Positions 46,472 to 57,431 of a stretch of 64,000 nt of DNA are shown here, in pieces. Position 1 is the stretch's first letter, and each line of letters opens with the position of its first letter. Source of the DNA: Devosia lacusdianchii (GTDB taxonomy: Bacteria; Pseudomonadota; Alphaproteobacteria; Rhizobiales; Devosiaceae); NCBI RefSeq assembly GCF_022429625.1, contig NZ_CP092483.1, positions 1,922,001 through 1,986,000 on the forward strand, in the 5' to 3' direction. Position numbers and translations under genes: made by a program. The notes beneath the pieces were generated by a model. The model saw only the letters and a list, made by a program, of their open reading frames with translations. It had not been told where the DNA came from and did no database searches.

Positions 46472-47749
46472 ATGTCCAAAGAGACAACGAACGGCGAAAC
46501 CTCAAAGAACACGCTTTACTGCTCGTTCTGCGGGAAATCCCAGCACGAGGTTCGCAAGCTGATCGCCGGTCCGACCGTGTTCATCTGTGATGAATGCGTC
46601 GAACTGTGCATGGACATCATCCGCGAAGAGAACAAGACCTCTATGGTCAAGTCCTCCGATGGCGTGCCGACACCTGCCGAGATCTGCAAGGTGCTCGACG
46701 ACTACGTCATCGGCCAGTTCCGCGCCAAGCGCGTGCTGTCCGTGGCCGTCCACAACCACTACAAGCGCCTGCACCACTCGTCCAAGAACCAGGATATCGA
46801 ACTTTCCAAGTCGAATATCCTGCTGATCGGGCCGACCGGTTCGGGCAAGACGCTGCTGGCCCAGACCCTGGCCCGCATTCTCGACGTGCCTTTCACCATG
46901 GCCGATGCGACCACGTTGACCGAAGCCGGCTATGTCGGCGAGGACGTGGAAAACATTATCCTGAAATTGTTGCAGTCTGCTGACTACAACGTGGAAAAGG
47001 CTCAGCGCGGCATCGTCTACATCGACGAAGTCGACAAGATTTCCCGCAAGTCCGACAATCCGTCGATCACCCGCGACGTCTCGGGCGAAGGCGTGCAGCA
47101 GGCCCTGCTGAAGATCATGGAAGGCACCGTGGCTTCCGTTCCGCCCCAGGGCGGCCGCAAGCACCCGCAGCAGGAATTCCTGCAGGTGGACACGACCAAT
47201 ATCTTGTTCATCTGCGGCGGTGCCTTTGCCGGTCTCGAGAAGATCATCTCGGCACGCGGCGAGGGCTCGGGCATCGGCTTTGGCGCCACCGTCAAGGACC
47301 CCAACGACCGTCGCGTCGGCCAGATCCTTGCTGATGTCGCGCCGGAAGATCTGGTCCGCTTCGGCCTGATCCCGGAATTCATCGGCCGCCTGCCAGTGCT
47401 GGCGACCCTTGAAGACCTCGATATCGCCGCGCTGATCGAAATCCTGACCGCCCCCAAGAACGCCCTGGTGCGTCAGTACCAGCGCCTGTTCCAGATGGAA
47501 GAAGTCGAACTGACCTTCCACGAGGACGCTCTCAAGGCGATCGCGGAAAAGGCCATCGAGCGCAAGACCGGCGCCCGCGGCCTCCGCTCGATCATGGAAG
47601 CCATCCTGCTGGACACCATGTATGACCTCCCGTCGCTCGAAGGCGTCGAGGAAGTGGTGATCTCGGAAGAAGTGGTGCGCGGCAAGGATATTCGCCCGCT
47701 CTACATCTACTCCGAGCGCAAGAAGGACGACGCGCCCGCAACGGCGTAA
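46472..47749 (+). CDS. clpX: ClpX unfoldase
   Basis: 425 residues from ATG 46472 ([15 protein letters not shown]). The N-terminal zinc domain has [11 protein letters not shown] and CDECVELC. The AAA+ core has Walker A GPTGSGKT, Walker [10 protein letters not shown] and the sensor region; the IGF loop that docks on ClpP reads SGIGFGA, and the pore loop sits in the GYVGEDV region. It unfolds ssrA-tagged and other substrates. A terminator follows at 47768. Confidence 0.97.
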   Translation: MSKETTNGETSKNTLYCSFCGKSQHEVRKLIAGPTVFICDECVELCMDIIREENKTSMVKSSDGVPTPAEICKVLDDYVIGQFRAKRVLSVAVHNHYKRLHHSSKNQDIELSKSNILLIGPTGSGKTLLAQTLARILDVPFTMADATTLTEAGYVGEDVENIILKLLQSADYNVEKAQRGIVYIDEVDKISRKSDNPSITRDVSGEGVQQALLKIMEGTVASVPPQGGRKHPQQEFLQVDTTNILFICGGAFAGLEKIISARGEGSGIGFGATVKDPNDRRVGQILADVAPEDLVRFGLIPEFIGRLPVLATLEDLDIAALIEILTAPKNALVRQYQRLFQMEEVELTFHEDALKAIAEKAIERKTGARGLRSIMEAILLDTMYDLPSLEGVEEVVISEEVVRGKDIRPLYIYSERKKDDAPATA

Positions 47750-47767
47750 CATTTGGCGACGAATTGA

Positions 47768-47800
47768 AAGCGCCGGGCGACGAGCCCGGCGCTTTTGTTT
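47768..47800 (+). terminator. Rho-independent terminator of clpX
   Basis: AAGCGCCGGGC and GCCCGGCGCTT form an eleven-pair stem with a five-base loop, followed by TTGTTT. Confidence 0.9.
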
Positions 47801-47820
47801 GGACAGCTGCTGGAGAGGAC

Positions 47821-48051
47821 ATGCGTAACCTAGTCGCCACGTTCGGAGTTCTGGCGATCGGCCTGGGCACGATCTGGCTTGGCTTCGGATTCGACTACAT
47901 CCAGCTAGGAGGCCTCGCATGTTTTGACGCGTGCAACCCGTTTGATACGGGACCCAATCAGTTTTGGGCCAGCCTGGGAGCCGCCACGCTGCTTGCGGGC
48001 GTTGGTGCGTTCATTTACCTCGCCGCGCCACGAAGCCGCGAACAGGCCTAG
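47821..48051 (+). CDS. Small two-helix membrane protein
   Basis: 76 residues from ATG 47821, with GGAGAGG just upstream. Two predicted transmembrane segments (LVATFGVLAIGLGTIWLGF and SLGAATLLAGVGAFIYLAA) flank a loop with two Cys (ACFDACNPFDTG) that may face the periplasm. No family recalled. It converges with the SUKH gene, overlapping its stop. Confidence 0.65.
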   Translation: MRNLVATFGVLAIGLGTIWLGFGFDYIQLGGLACFDACNPFDTGPNQFWASLGAATLLAGVGAFIYLAAPRSREQA

Positions 48052-48449
48052 CGTCTCTCCCGCAAGGTCTTTCCGCCGCATTCAACGAGAAGCTGTTCGA
48101 GCGAGGCGGCCGATTTCTCCATCGACTCGATGTCCATGCTTCCCATGCCGACCTCGTAAACGGCGCTATCTCCCGCCTTCATCACCAGCGCAGTCCCGCC
48201 GCTGTCATCGCCGATCATGACATAGCCTGGCAGATACTCCTGCACCTCATAATCGGCATTGCGTCCGTATATCGCCTCGAGTTCGAGAAGCGCGAGGCGT
48301 CCATCTGTGTAGAGGCCGTTGGAGACGCGAAGAAAGGCCTCGTAGTCGGAAGGCAGCCTGTATGAGGCTTCGGCCTGATGGGATGCAATGTCGTCCGGGG
48401 ACGCCGGCTCATTCAGGCTGTAAGTCCGTTTCAGTGCTTCTCGATCCAT
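48048..48449 (-). CDS. SMI1/KNR4 (SUKH) family protein
   Basis: 133 residues from ATG 48449 (MDREALKRTYSLNEPA), with GGAGAG upstream. It shows the SUKH pattern: an N-terminal acidic helix, YRLPSDYEAFLRVSNG near residue 30 and GYVMIGDDSGGTALVMKAG in the middle. Many SUKH proteins are immunity proteins against contact-dependent or polymorphic toxins, but lone copies without a toxin, like this one, are common and may have other roles. Confidence 0.8.
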   Translation of the reverse strand: MDREALKRTYSLNEPASPDDIASHQAEASYRLPSDYEAFLRVSNGLYTDGRLALLELEAIYGRNADYEVQEYLPGYVMIGDDSGGTALVMKAGDSAVYEVGMGSMDIESMEKSAASLEQLLVECGGKTLRERR

Positions 48450-48501
48450 CGATCTCTCCACGTCCGCGTGGCCGGAGAGGTCGACTGAAAGCGTGGCGAT
48501 T

Positions 48502-49584
48502 TCAAGCCGCCACGTCGGCCCTAGGCCCGACATAGATCGACATTGGGCGGATCAGCCGGCCGTCCAGCGCCTGCTCGCGCGCATGGGCGATCCAGCCACC
48601 AACACGGCCCATGGCGAAGACGCAGGTAAACGCCTCGCGCGGGAAGCCCAGCGCTTCCAGCAGCAGCGCCGTATAAAACTCCACATTGGTATCGAGCGGC
48701 CGATCCGGCTTCTTGCGCTTGAGCAGGTCAAGCGCAGCGGCCTCGACAGCCTCGGCCAATGCCAGCCGGGCAGGGTCGATCGCTCCTGAGCTCGCCAAGC
48801 CGCGCACGGCCCCCTTAAGCGCATCGGCCCGTGGATCGCGCACGCGATAAACTCGGTGGCCGAACCCCATCAGCCGCTCGCCATTGGCCAGCGCGCCTTC
48901 CAGCCAGGCCGGGGCGCTAGCAGGACTACCCGCTGCGTCGAGCATATCGAGCACCGGACCGGGCGCGCCGCCATGCAGCGGCCCCTTGAGGGCGCTGAGC
49001 GCCGCCAGCACCGAGGACGTCAGTCCCGCCTGGGTCGAAGCCACCACCCGCGCCGCGAAGGTCGAGGCATTGAGGCCGTGATCGGCCACCGTTACCAGAT
49101 AGCGATCCAGCGCCGCCACCTGCTGCGCGCTCGGCATGCTGCCCGTCACCATGCGCAGCGTATCGGCGGCATGGCTGAGCGCCGGATCGGGTGCGAGAGG
49201 CGCGCGGCCATCCTTCAGGCGCAATAGTCCGGCCGTGAACACCGCCGGCGCCGCCACCAGGCGCAGCGCCGACGCAAGGTCGTCCCCGTCACCCACGCGG
49301 GCCAGCAGCGCGCGCATCGCTTCGACGGGCGGGAGCCGCAGCAACGCAGCGTCGGCCGAGGCCAGGTGCGCGAACACCTCGACCCGCGCCGCGCCCAGTT
49401 GCGCCGCCAATGGCGCGGCCCCTGCAAAGAACCCGTCGAACAGAAGTTCCAGCACATCTTCGTAGCGGCTGCCCGCCACCAGATCGTCCAACGACACGCC
49501 GCGGACGATCAGCCGCCCATTCTTGCCATCGACATCGGACAGCACCGTCTCGGCGGCAACGACATCTTCGAGACCAGACTTCAT
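48502..49584 (-). CDS. Citrate synthase family protein
   Basis: 360 residues from ATG 49584 (MKSGLEDVVAAET), with AGGAGA seven bases upstream. Condenses acetyl-CoA (or propionyl-CoA in methylcitrate synthases) with oxaloacetate. Active-site blocks: DHGLNASTF, KGPLHGGAP, GFGHRVYRVRDPRA and NVEFYTALLL, where the family Asp is Glu, a change also seen in some actinobacterial homologues. It is shorter than the hexameric type II enzyme. It diverges from a second citrate synthase homologue with a DNA-binding domain. Confidence 0.88.
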   Translation of the reverse strand: MKSGLEDVVAAETVLSDVDGKNGRLIVRGVSLDDLVAGSRYEDVLELLFDGFFAGAAPLAAQLGAARVEVFAHLASADAALLRLPPVEAMRALLARVGDGDDLASALRLVAAPAVFTAGLLRLKDGRAPLAPDPALSHAADTLRMVTGSMPSAQQVAALDRYLVTVADHGLNASTFAARVVASTQAGLTSSVLAALSALKGPLHGGAPGPVLDMLDAAGSPASAPAWLEGALANGERLMGFGHRVYRVRDPRADALKGAVRGLASSGAIDPARLALAEAVEAAALDLLKRKKPDRPLDTNVEFYTALLLEALGFPREAFTCVFAMGRVGGWIAHAREQALDGRLIRPMSIYVGPRADVAA

Positions 49585-49599
49585 CTCGTTTCTCCTGTG

Positions 49600-49659
49600 C
49601 TTGTTGCCGCACAAGGTAGGAGGCTTTAGATTGACGTCAATCTTGATTAAAAGGATCAA
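49600..49659. promoter_or_regulatory. Cluster of inverted repeats between the two citrate synthase genes
   Basis: Three dyads lie in the 82-base divergent gap: CTTGT-N6-ACAAG (49600-49615), the perfect 12-base palindrome ATTGACGTCAAT (49630-49641) and TTGAT-N7-ATCAA (49643-49659). Adjacent TTGA/TCAA units recur. They are good candidate operators, possibly for the HTH-fused citrate synthase homologue itself. Confidence 0.5.
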
Positions 49660-49666
49660 TGTCAAC

Positions 49667-50782
49667 GTGGACTGGCTGACGGCGGACGACGCGCTCCGAC
49701 TTCTGGGTACGCAGCGGCAGACTCTGTACGCCAATGTCAGCCGTGGGCGGATCAAGGCCAAGCCCGATCCCGACGACAGCCGCCGCAGCCTCTATCGAGG
49801 TGACGACGTACGGCGCCTCCTGCAGCGCGGTGTGGGTCGGCGCAAGCAGGAGGCGGTTGCGACCGGGGCAATGCAGTGGGGCGAGCCGGTCTTGCGCACC
49901 GGCATCTCCACCATTGCAGCGGGGCGGCTGCTGTATCGCGGGCAGGATGCATGCACGCTGGCGACCACGGCCAGTCTGGAAGACATAGCGATGCTGCTCT
50001 GGCAAATGCCGGTGCACCTTCGCACCGCGGAGCCCAGCTTGGGGCAGGGTCTACCGGCAGCCTTCGCCGCATTGGCCGAGCGCGCCGCGAACCCGCCCGG
50101 CAATCGTTCGCCGATCACTCTGGCCCAGGAAGCCGGCGCAGTCCTGGGAACGCTGGCGCAAGCGCTGACCGGTGCTGACGATGGCGACCTGCTGCACGCA
50201 CGCCTAGCCGAGGCATGGAAGCGTCCCGCGGCAGCCGACATCATCCGGCGCGCCATGGTCGTGCTGGCCGATCATGAGCTCAACACCTCCACCTTTGTTG
50301 CCAGGGTGACGGTGTCGACTGGCGCGTCGCTCTGGGCAGGCACGCTGGCGGCGCTCGCTGCACTGAACGGACCGCGGCATGGCCTCGCGTCGCGCGAGAT
50401 CGCCGCTCTGGCAGACGATATCGGGCACCGGCCCGAAATGGCGGAGGCAGAGCTGCGGGATTGGCTGGGCGAGGGCAGGGACGTTCCGGGCATGGGCCAC
50501 CGGCTCTATCCTGACGGCGACGTCCGTGCGGCGGCGCTGCTGGAGCAGTTTTCCTTGCCCCCGCAATTCGCGTCGTTCCGACTGGTCGCGGAACGCATCA
50601 CCGGCGAGACCGCCAACGTCGATTTCGCACTCGCCGCGCTCGTTGCCGCCTATGATCTGCCCAAGGACGCACCGCTCATGCTGTTCGCTCTGGCGCGCTC
50701 CGTCGGCTGGCTTGCTCACATGCTGGAGCAGGCCGCTACCGGCCAGTTAATCCGGCCGAGAGCGCGATACGTGGAGGGATAG
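49667..50782 (+). CDS. Citrate synthase homologue with N-terminal helix-turn-helix domain
   Basis: 371 residues from GTG 49667 (start uncertain; AGGA at 49652 is somewhat far). Residues 1-52 form an excisionase/MerR-like DNA-binding domain: LTADDALRLLGTQRQTLYAN then GRIKAKPDPDDSRRSLYRGDDVRRLL. The rest is a citrate synthase domain with DHELNTSTFVARV, NGPRHGLAS, GMGHRLYP, NVDFALAAL and RSVGWLAHMLEQ, so the active-site His, Asp and Arg appear to be kept. It may be an enzyme, a metabolite-sensing regulator, or both. It is divergent from the other citrate synthase gene. Confidence 0.85.
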   Translation: MDWLTADDALRLLGTQRQTLYANVSRGRIKAKPDPDDSRRSLYRGDDVRRLLQRGVGRRKQEAVATGAMQWGEPVLRTGISTIAAGRLLYRGQDACTLATTASLEDIAMLLWQMPVHLRTAEPSLGQGLPAAFAALAERAANPPGNRSPITLAQEAGAVLGTLAQALTGADDGDLLHARLAEAWKRPAAADIIRRAMVVLADHELNTSTFVARVTVSTGASLWAGTLAALAALNGPRHGLASREIAALADDIGHRPEMAEAELRDWLGEGRDVPGMGHRLYPDGDVRAAALLEQFSLPPQFASFRLVAERITGETANVDFALAALVAAYDLPKDAPLMLFALARSVGWLAHMLEQAATGQLIRPRARYVEG

Positions 50783-50866
50783 GATGGATCGTGGCGGCAG
50801 GAGAACTCATCACCGAAGCACTCGACTATGACGGCGGCCGGCAGGTCGCAACACCACGGCCCGTTA

Positions 50867-50940
50867 CCCTCGGGCTTGACCCGAGGACGTTGCACTTTTC
50901 TGCGCTTGGTACGTGAAGAGCCCTCGGTCCGCCCAAGGGT
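50867..50940. repeat. Paired inverted palindromes, family A (copy 4, degenerate)
   Basis: Left CCCTCGGGCTTGACCCGAGG (50867-50886) and right CCCTCGGTCCGCCCAAGGGT (50921-50940), the latter worn by substitutions. It stands between the convergent HTH-citrate synthase and ornithine cyclodeaminase genes. Confidence 0.65.
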
Positions 50941-50963
50941 GACGAGCCGTGGGTGGACCCACC

Positions 50964-52004
50964 TCAAGCCAGTTCGAGCGTCCTCGCCAAGACCGGCCCG
51001 GCGATCAATTCGCCATAGAGGTTCTTCGGGTCGGCCACATCAGGCACGAGGTCGAGCAGCTTGCGTCGGTCGTCTGTCAGGTCGTGCACCAGCCGCAGGG
51101 CCGAAAAATCCTCGATGGCGAAGCCAACTGAGTCGAATACGGTGATGTCGTCGTCGCCGGTCCGGCCATCCTTGACGCCTGCCAGCACTTCCCACAGTTC
51201 TGCCACAGGATAGTCGGGGGCTGCCTGCTGGATTTCGCCTTCGATACGGGTCTGGGGCGTGAACTCGACGAAATACTTGCCGATAGCGAGGATGTCGGCG
51301 GCCAGTTCGGTCTTGCCGGGGCAGTCGCCGCCGATGGCATTGATATGCGTGCCGGGGCTCAACATCGCGGCATCGATCACCGCCACCTTGCCTTTGACGG
51401 CAGTGCAGACCGTTACGATATCGGCGCCAGCGACGGCTGATGCGACAGATGGCGAGCGCACGAGATTCATGCCGAAGCCGGCGGCATTGGTCATGAACTT
51501 GTCGACCGCCAGGACATCTGGATCGTGGACCCGGATCTCCTCGATGCCGAGCATGGCCTGGAAGGCGAGGGCCTGGAACTCCGATTGCGCTCCAGCGCCT
51601 ATCAACGCCATGACGCGGCTATTCGGGCGGGCCAGCAGGGAGGCGGCAAAGGCCGAGGTTGCGGCGGTGCGCAAAGCGGTGAGCAGCGTCATCTCGCTGA
51701 TCAGCAGCGGGTAGCCGGTGGCCACGTCGGCGAGCACGCCAAATGCCGTGACCGTCAGCTTACCGATCTTGGGGTTGGACGGGTGTCCGTTGACATATTT
51801 GAAGGTGTAGAGCTTGCCATCCGAGGTGGGCATCAGCTCGATCACGCCATCCCTGGAGTGGCTGGCGACGCGGGCGGACTTTTCGAACTCCGCCCAGCGC
51901 GAGAAATCGGACCGGACATAGCCGGCGAGTTGGGTGAGGAATGCCTTTGTACCGGTGGACCGGACTAGCCTCCTCATGTCTTCGACCCCGATGAATTGCG
52001 TCAC
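50964..52004 (-). CDS. ocd: Ornithine cyclodeaminase
   Basis: 346 residues, GTG start at 52004 with AGGAG eight bases upstream. NAD-dependent conversion of ornithine to proline and ammonia. Matches the mu-crystallin/OCD family: KYVNGHPSNPKIGKLTVT, LTALRTAATSAFAASLLA, the Rossmann GAGAQSEFQALAF, HINAIGGDCPGKTEL with the catalytic Asp, and DSVGFAIEDFSAL. It is 11 bases after the arginase stop, so the two form an operon that runs arginine to ornithine to proline. Confidence 0.94.
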   Translation of the reverse strand: MTQFIGVEDMRRLVRSTGTKAFLTQLAGYVRSDFSRWAEFEKSARVASHSRDGVIELMPTSDGKLYTFKYVNGHPSNPKIGKLTVTAFGVLADVATGYPLLISEMTLLTALRTAATSAFAASLLARPNSRVMALIGAGAQSEFQALAFQAMLGIEEIRVHDPDVLAVDKFMTNAAGFGMNLVRSPSVASAVAGADIVTVCTAVKGKVAVIDAAMLSPGTHINAIGGDCPGKTELAADILAIGKYFVEFTPQTRIEGEIQQAAPDYPVAELWEVLAGVKDGRTGDDDITVFDSVGFAIEDFSALRLVHDLTDDRRKLLDLVPDVADPKNLYGELIAGPVLARTLELA

Positions 52005-52015
52005 TTTTGGCGCTC

Positions 52016-52987
52016 CTAGATGCTGGTTGCCGCTTCGTTGATAGACATGCGCGCGGTCTGCCGCGGCATGATCTGGCGGCCGAACAGGCTCGCCGCCAGG
52101 TCGACCAGCAGCCGGGCGCTCATGCCCGCGTGGTCGAGATAAGGATTGAGTTCGACGATATCGAGCGAGCCCATATGGCCGCAGTCATGGATCATCTCCA
52201 TGACCAGGTGCGCTTCACGGAAGGTCAGGCCACCGGCGACTGGAGTCCCGGTACCCGGTGCGATGGCCGGCTCGATTACATCCACGTCGAAGCTGACATG
52301 CAGGTGCCCGCCAACGGCTTCGACGCGTGCCAGCACTTCGCGCATCAAGGCGACGACGCCCATTTCGTCGATCCGGCGCATGTCGACGACGTTGACCCCG
52401 CGCAGCTCGAGCAATTGCCGCTCGGGCCGATCAATCGACCGGGCGCCGAAAATGGTCACATTGCGCGGATCGACGCGACCACGCCAATCGCCGTCATATT
52501 CCGGGCCGAAGTCCGGCTCGCCGCAGAGCAGGGCTAACGGCATGCCGTGGATATTACCGGTCTCGGAGGTCGCCGGAGTGTTGAAATCACCATGGGCATC
52601 GACCCACAGCACGAACAACGGCTTGCCAATGGCTGCGCAGTGGCGTGCGACACCCGAAATAGTGCCCATCGAGAGGGAATGGTCGCCGCCGACAAAAGCC
52701 GGCAAGCGGCCCGCGCTAAGGCTAGCCAGGGCAAGGTCGCTGCTCTGGCGCGCGATAGCGAGCACTTCCGCCTTGCGCTCGCCGGACAGCCGCCATGGCG
52801 TGCCACCGGCAGCGCGGTCGGTCCAGACGATGTCGCCGTGATCGCTGGCGGTATAGCCGAGCGTCGCCAGCGTCTCGAGCAGGCCGGCCACGCGCAGGGC
52901 ATCCGGTCCCATGCCGGTGCCCCGACACGACGCGCCCGCATCGCTGGGAATGCCGAACAAATCGATGGCGGGCGTGGCATGGTTCAT
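52016..52987 (-). CDS. arcB-independent arginase (rocF-like): Arginase
   Basis: 323 residues from ATG 52987 ([16 protein letters not shown]), with AGGAG upstream. Manganese enzyme that splits arginine to ornithine and urea. Ligand motifs are complete: [21 protein letters not shown] with two Asp and His, and [19 protein letters not shown]. First gene of the arginase-ocd operon; it is divergent from the Lrp-type regulator at 53104. Confidence 0.93.
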   Translation of the reverse strand: MNHATPAIDLFGIPSDAGASCRGTGMGPDALRVAGLLETLATLGYTASDHGDIVWTDRAAGGTPWRLSGERKAEVLAIARQSSDLALASLSAGRLPAFVGGDHSLSMGTISGVARHCAAIGKPLFVLWVDAHGDFNTPATSETGNIHGMPLALLCGEPDFGPEYDGDWRGRVDPRNVTIFGARSIDRPERQLLELRGVNVVDMRRIDEMGVVALMREVLARVEAVGGHLHVSFDVDVIEPAIAPGTGTPVAGGLTFREAHLVMEMIHDCGHMGSLDIVELNPYLDHAGMSARLLVDLAASLFGRQIMPRQTARMSINEAATSI

Positions 52988-53103
52988 TGGTCGGAGTCTC
53001 CTGCTGTCAGAAGATTGTGCAGGTGCGCCGTGTGTACGAATAGCCGGAATAGTGATAGATTCGCGTAGCCAATTTCTCATTCTGATAAGCACGAGCGCAC
53101 AAA

Positions 53104-53535
53104 ATGATATTGGACGACCTCGACTACCGCCTGATCTCGCTGCTGCGCACCAATGCCCGCACGCCAGTGGCTAAGCTTGCGCTTGACCTCAAGGTCTCGC
53201 GCGCAACCGCCAAGGCGCGGATCGACCGGCTGGTACAGGGTGGCGCCATCGCCGGCTTTACAGTCGTCCTGGCCGCGGCGCCCAGCCAGGGTATTCGGGC
53301 CATCACCATGGTGGAGGTCGACGGCAAGCACGAAGCCGCCGTGATGAAACGCCTGCTGGGCATGCCCGAGGTGCGCCAGCTCCACAATACCAATGGCCGC
53401 TGGGACATGGTGGCGGAGCTGGAAGCGCCGGACGTGGAAGCGTTTGACGACCTGCTGCGGCAGATACGGCAGATCGATGGGATTGCGTCGACGGACACGA
53501 GTATTTTGCTGAAAGCGCGACGGAGTGTGGGGTAG
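53104..53535 (+). CDS. Lrp/AsnC family regulator
   Basis: 143 residues. N-terminal HTH (LDDLDYRLISLLRTNARTPV, then KLALDLKVSRATAKARIDRL) and C-terminal RAM ligand-binding domain (ITMVEVDGKHEAAVMKRLLG, NGRWDMVAELEAPD). Divergent orientation 116 bases from the arginase-ocd operon makes it the likely arginine- or ornithine-responsive regulator of that operon. The ribosome binding site is weak. Confidence 0.92.
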   Translation: MILDDLDYRLISLLRTNARTPVAKLALDLKVSRATAKARIDRLVQGGAIAGFTVVLAAAPSQGIRAITMVEVDGKHEAAVMKRLLGMPEVRQLHNTNGRWDMVAELEAPDVEAFDDLLRQIRQIDGIASTDTSILLKARRSVG

Positions 53536-53562
53536 GCTTAAGAGGATTCGCCCACTCCAGAT

Positions 53563-53653
53563 CGTCACCCAGAGATCGCACTATTCCGGATTGCGCTCTT
53601 CAACGCACCCAATCGTGAAAGTGCGGAGCCCTCGGGTCAAGCCCGAGGGTGAC
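53563..53653. repeat. Inverted palindromic element, family A (copy 5, half decayed)
   Basis: The right palindrome CCCTCGGGTCAAGCCCGAGG (53629 on) with outer GTGAC is intact. The left half retains only CGTCACCC (53563-53570). It lies in the 378-base gap before lon; apart from this element and the sigma32-like promoter the gap holds no supported gene. Confidence 0.65.
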
Positions 53654-53787
53654 CATCTGTGGCGCGGGCTGCTCCGCTCAAATGGCCCCACATCCATCCC
53701 GCATGCAAGCCACACCACTGTTCCTGCCCGCCCGCGCATATCTCCTGTGTGCTCGCCAATTAACTGTCATATTTCGGCTAAGGTTGA

Positions 53788-53815
53788 CTTGTGCCCCCCA
53801 TAGGCGAACCTATTT
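53788..53815 (+). promoter_or_regulatory. Sigma32-like heat-shock promoter of lon
   Basis: CTTG (53788-53791), exactly 17 bases, then CCTATTT (53809-53815). This fits the alphaproteobacterial sigma32 consensus as I recall it (CTTG-N17-CYTATNT). The start site would be about 90 bases before lon, a typical heat-shock protease. Confidence 0.6.
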
Positions 53816-53913
53816 ATTAACCGGAATCAGCCCAGCCTAACGATCTGGAGCTGTCTACTACTACGGGCGCGCACCATCTCCCTTCCTCCCGCGCGCCCCG
53901 GAAAGGATACGAG

Positions 53914-56352
<2,439 letters not shown>

Positions 56353-56371
56353 GCAGCCCATGCATTGAATG

Positions 56372-56405
56372 AAACGGCGGTCCGCAAGGGCCGCCGTTTT
56401 GCTTT
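56372..56405 (+). terminator. Rho-independent terminator of lon
   Basis: AAACGGCGG and CCGCCGTTT arms with a spacer of about ten bases, followed by TTTTGCTTT, about 20 bases after the lon stop. Confidence 0.85.
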
Positions 56406-56460
56406 CCGGCCGACCTAATGGTTCTCGCCAGTCCCCAACCTATTCCATGTGGGAAGCCTA

Positions 56461-56491
56461 TTGACCTTCCCATGATGGGAGGGTTCATAAG
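56461..56491 (+). promoter_or_regulatory. CueR/HmrR-type (copper-responsive MerR) promoter
   Basis: TTGACC (-35) and CATAAG (-10) are separated by 19 bases, the long spacing typical of MerR-family promoters. Between them the dyad ACCTTCCCA-TGA-TGGGAGGGT (56464-56484, one mismatch) closely matches the CueR operator pattern ACCTTCC-N-GGAAGGT of copA promoters. No copper regulator gene is present in the window. Confidence 0.7.
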
Positions 56492-56570
56492 GGTGCTGAC
56501 AGGAGTTATTTGCTCCACCCACTCACTATCAGAGGCAGCGCGGCGGACATTCGCGCGCCAGGAGATCCAG

Positions 56571-57332
56571 ATGTCCCAGACAGCAATTATCTATCGCATG
56601 GTCACGCCGGAGCACACTTGCCCCTGGGGCCTGCGTGCCGTCGACCTTCTGAAGCGCAAGGGCCTCAAGGTGCAAGACCACCACCTCACCACCCGTGCCG
56701 AAATTGACGCCTTCAAGGCCGAACACGGCGTCCAGACGACGCCGCAGACCTTCATCGATGGCAAGCGGGTGGGCGGTTACGACGATCTGCGGCGCCATTT
56801 CGGGCTGCGCGTCAAGGACAAGAAGGCGCTGACCTATACGCCGGTGATCGCCCTATTCGGCATGGCCGCTGCCATGGCGCTCGCGGCGAGCTGGGCGGTG
56901 TATGGCAACGTTCTTACCGTTGCTGCGGCCGAATGGTTCATCGCCTTCGCCATGTCGCTGCTGGCGTTGCAGAAGCTCAAGGACGTGGACGGCTTTGCCT
57001 CCATGTTCCTCAACTATGACCTGCTGGCGCAGCGCTGGGTGCCCTATGCCTTCATCTATCCGTTCGCCGAGGCCCTGGCCGGCGTGCTGATGATCGCCGG
57101 CGCCCTGATGTGGCTCTCCGTGCCGGTGGCCCTGTTCATCGGCACCATCGGCGCGGTCTCGGTGTTCAAGGCGGTCTATATCGACAAGCGCGAACTCAAG
57201 TGCGCCTGCGTCGGCGGCGACAGCAATGTCCCTCTGGGCTTCGTCTCGCTGACCGAGAACCTCATGATGGTCGGTATGGCCATCTGGATGGTGCTGAAAC
57301 CCGCCAGCATGGCTGTGGGCGTCGGACACTGA
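56571..57332 (+). CDS. Glutaredoxin-like domain fused to MauE/DoxX-type membrane domain
   Basis: 253 residues from ATG 56571 (MSQTAIIYRMVTPEHTCPWG), with AGGAG upstream. Residues 1-85 are glutaredoxin-like: CPWG with a single active Cys, TTPQTFIDGKRVGGYDDL with the cis-Pro. Residues 95-250 contain about four transmembrane helices of the MauE/DoxX redox type, with a CACVGGDSNVPLG motif near the end. It probably handles thiol or metal redox chemistry at the membrane. The CueR-type promoter upstream implies copper-induced expression. Confidence 0.87.
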   Translation: MSQTAIIYRMVTPEHTCPWGLRAVDLLKRKGLKVQDHHLTTRAEIDAFKAEHGVQTTPQTFIDGKRVGGYDDLRRHFGLRVKDKKALTYTPVIALFGMAAAMALAASWAVYGNVLTVAAAEWFIAFAMSLLALQKLKDVDGFASMFLNYDLLAQRWVPYAFIYPFAEALAGVLMIAGALMWLSVPVALFIGTIGAVSVFKAVYIDKRELKCACVGGDSNVPLGFVSLTENLMMVGMAIWMVLKPASMAVGVGH

Positions 57333-57369
57333 GAACGAAGATCGCCGCCGACGCCCCGTTTGTGCCTGA

Positions 57370-57402
57370 GACCTCGTGGTGAGCTGAGCAAACCACGAGG
57401 TC
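57370..57402. repeat. Palindrome, family B (copy 2)
   Basis: GACCTCGTGGTGAGC then AACCACGAGGTC: a 33-base imperfect palindrome similar to the left arm at 10535. It stands between two convergent genes and may serve as a bidirectional transcript end. Confidence 0.65.
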
Positions 57403-57431
57403 GAGCATTCAAGCCGTAGGCCGCGCTGCTC

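Noticed and set aside
46502..47920. Long minus-strand open frame opposite clpX
   Set aside because: Antisense shadow of clpX; also crosses its terminator.
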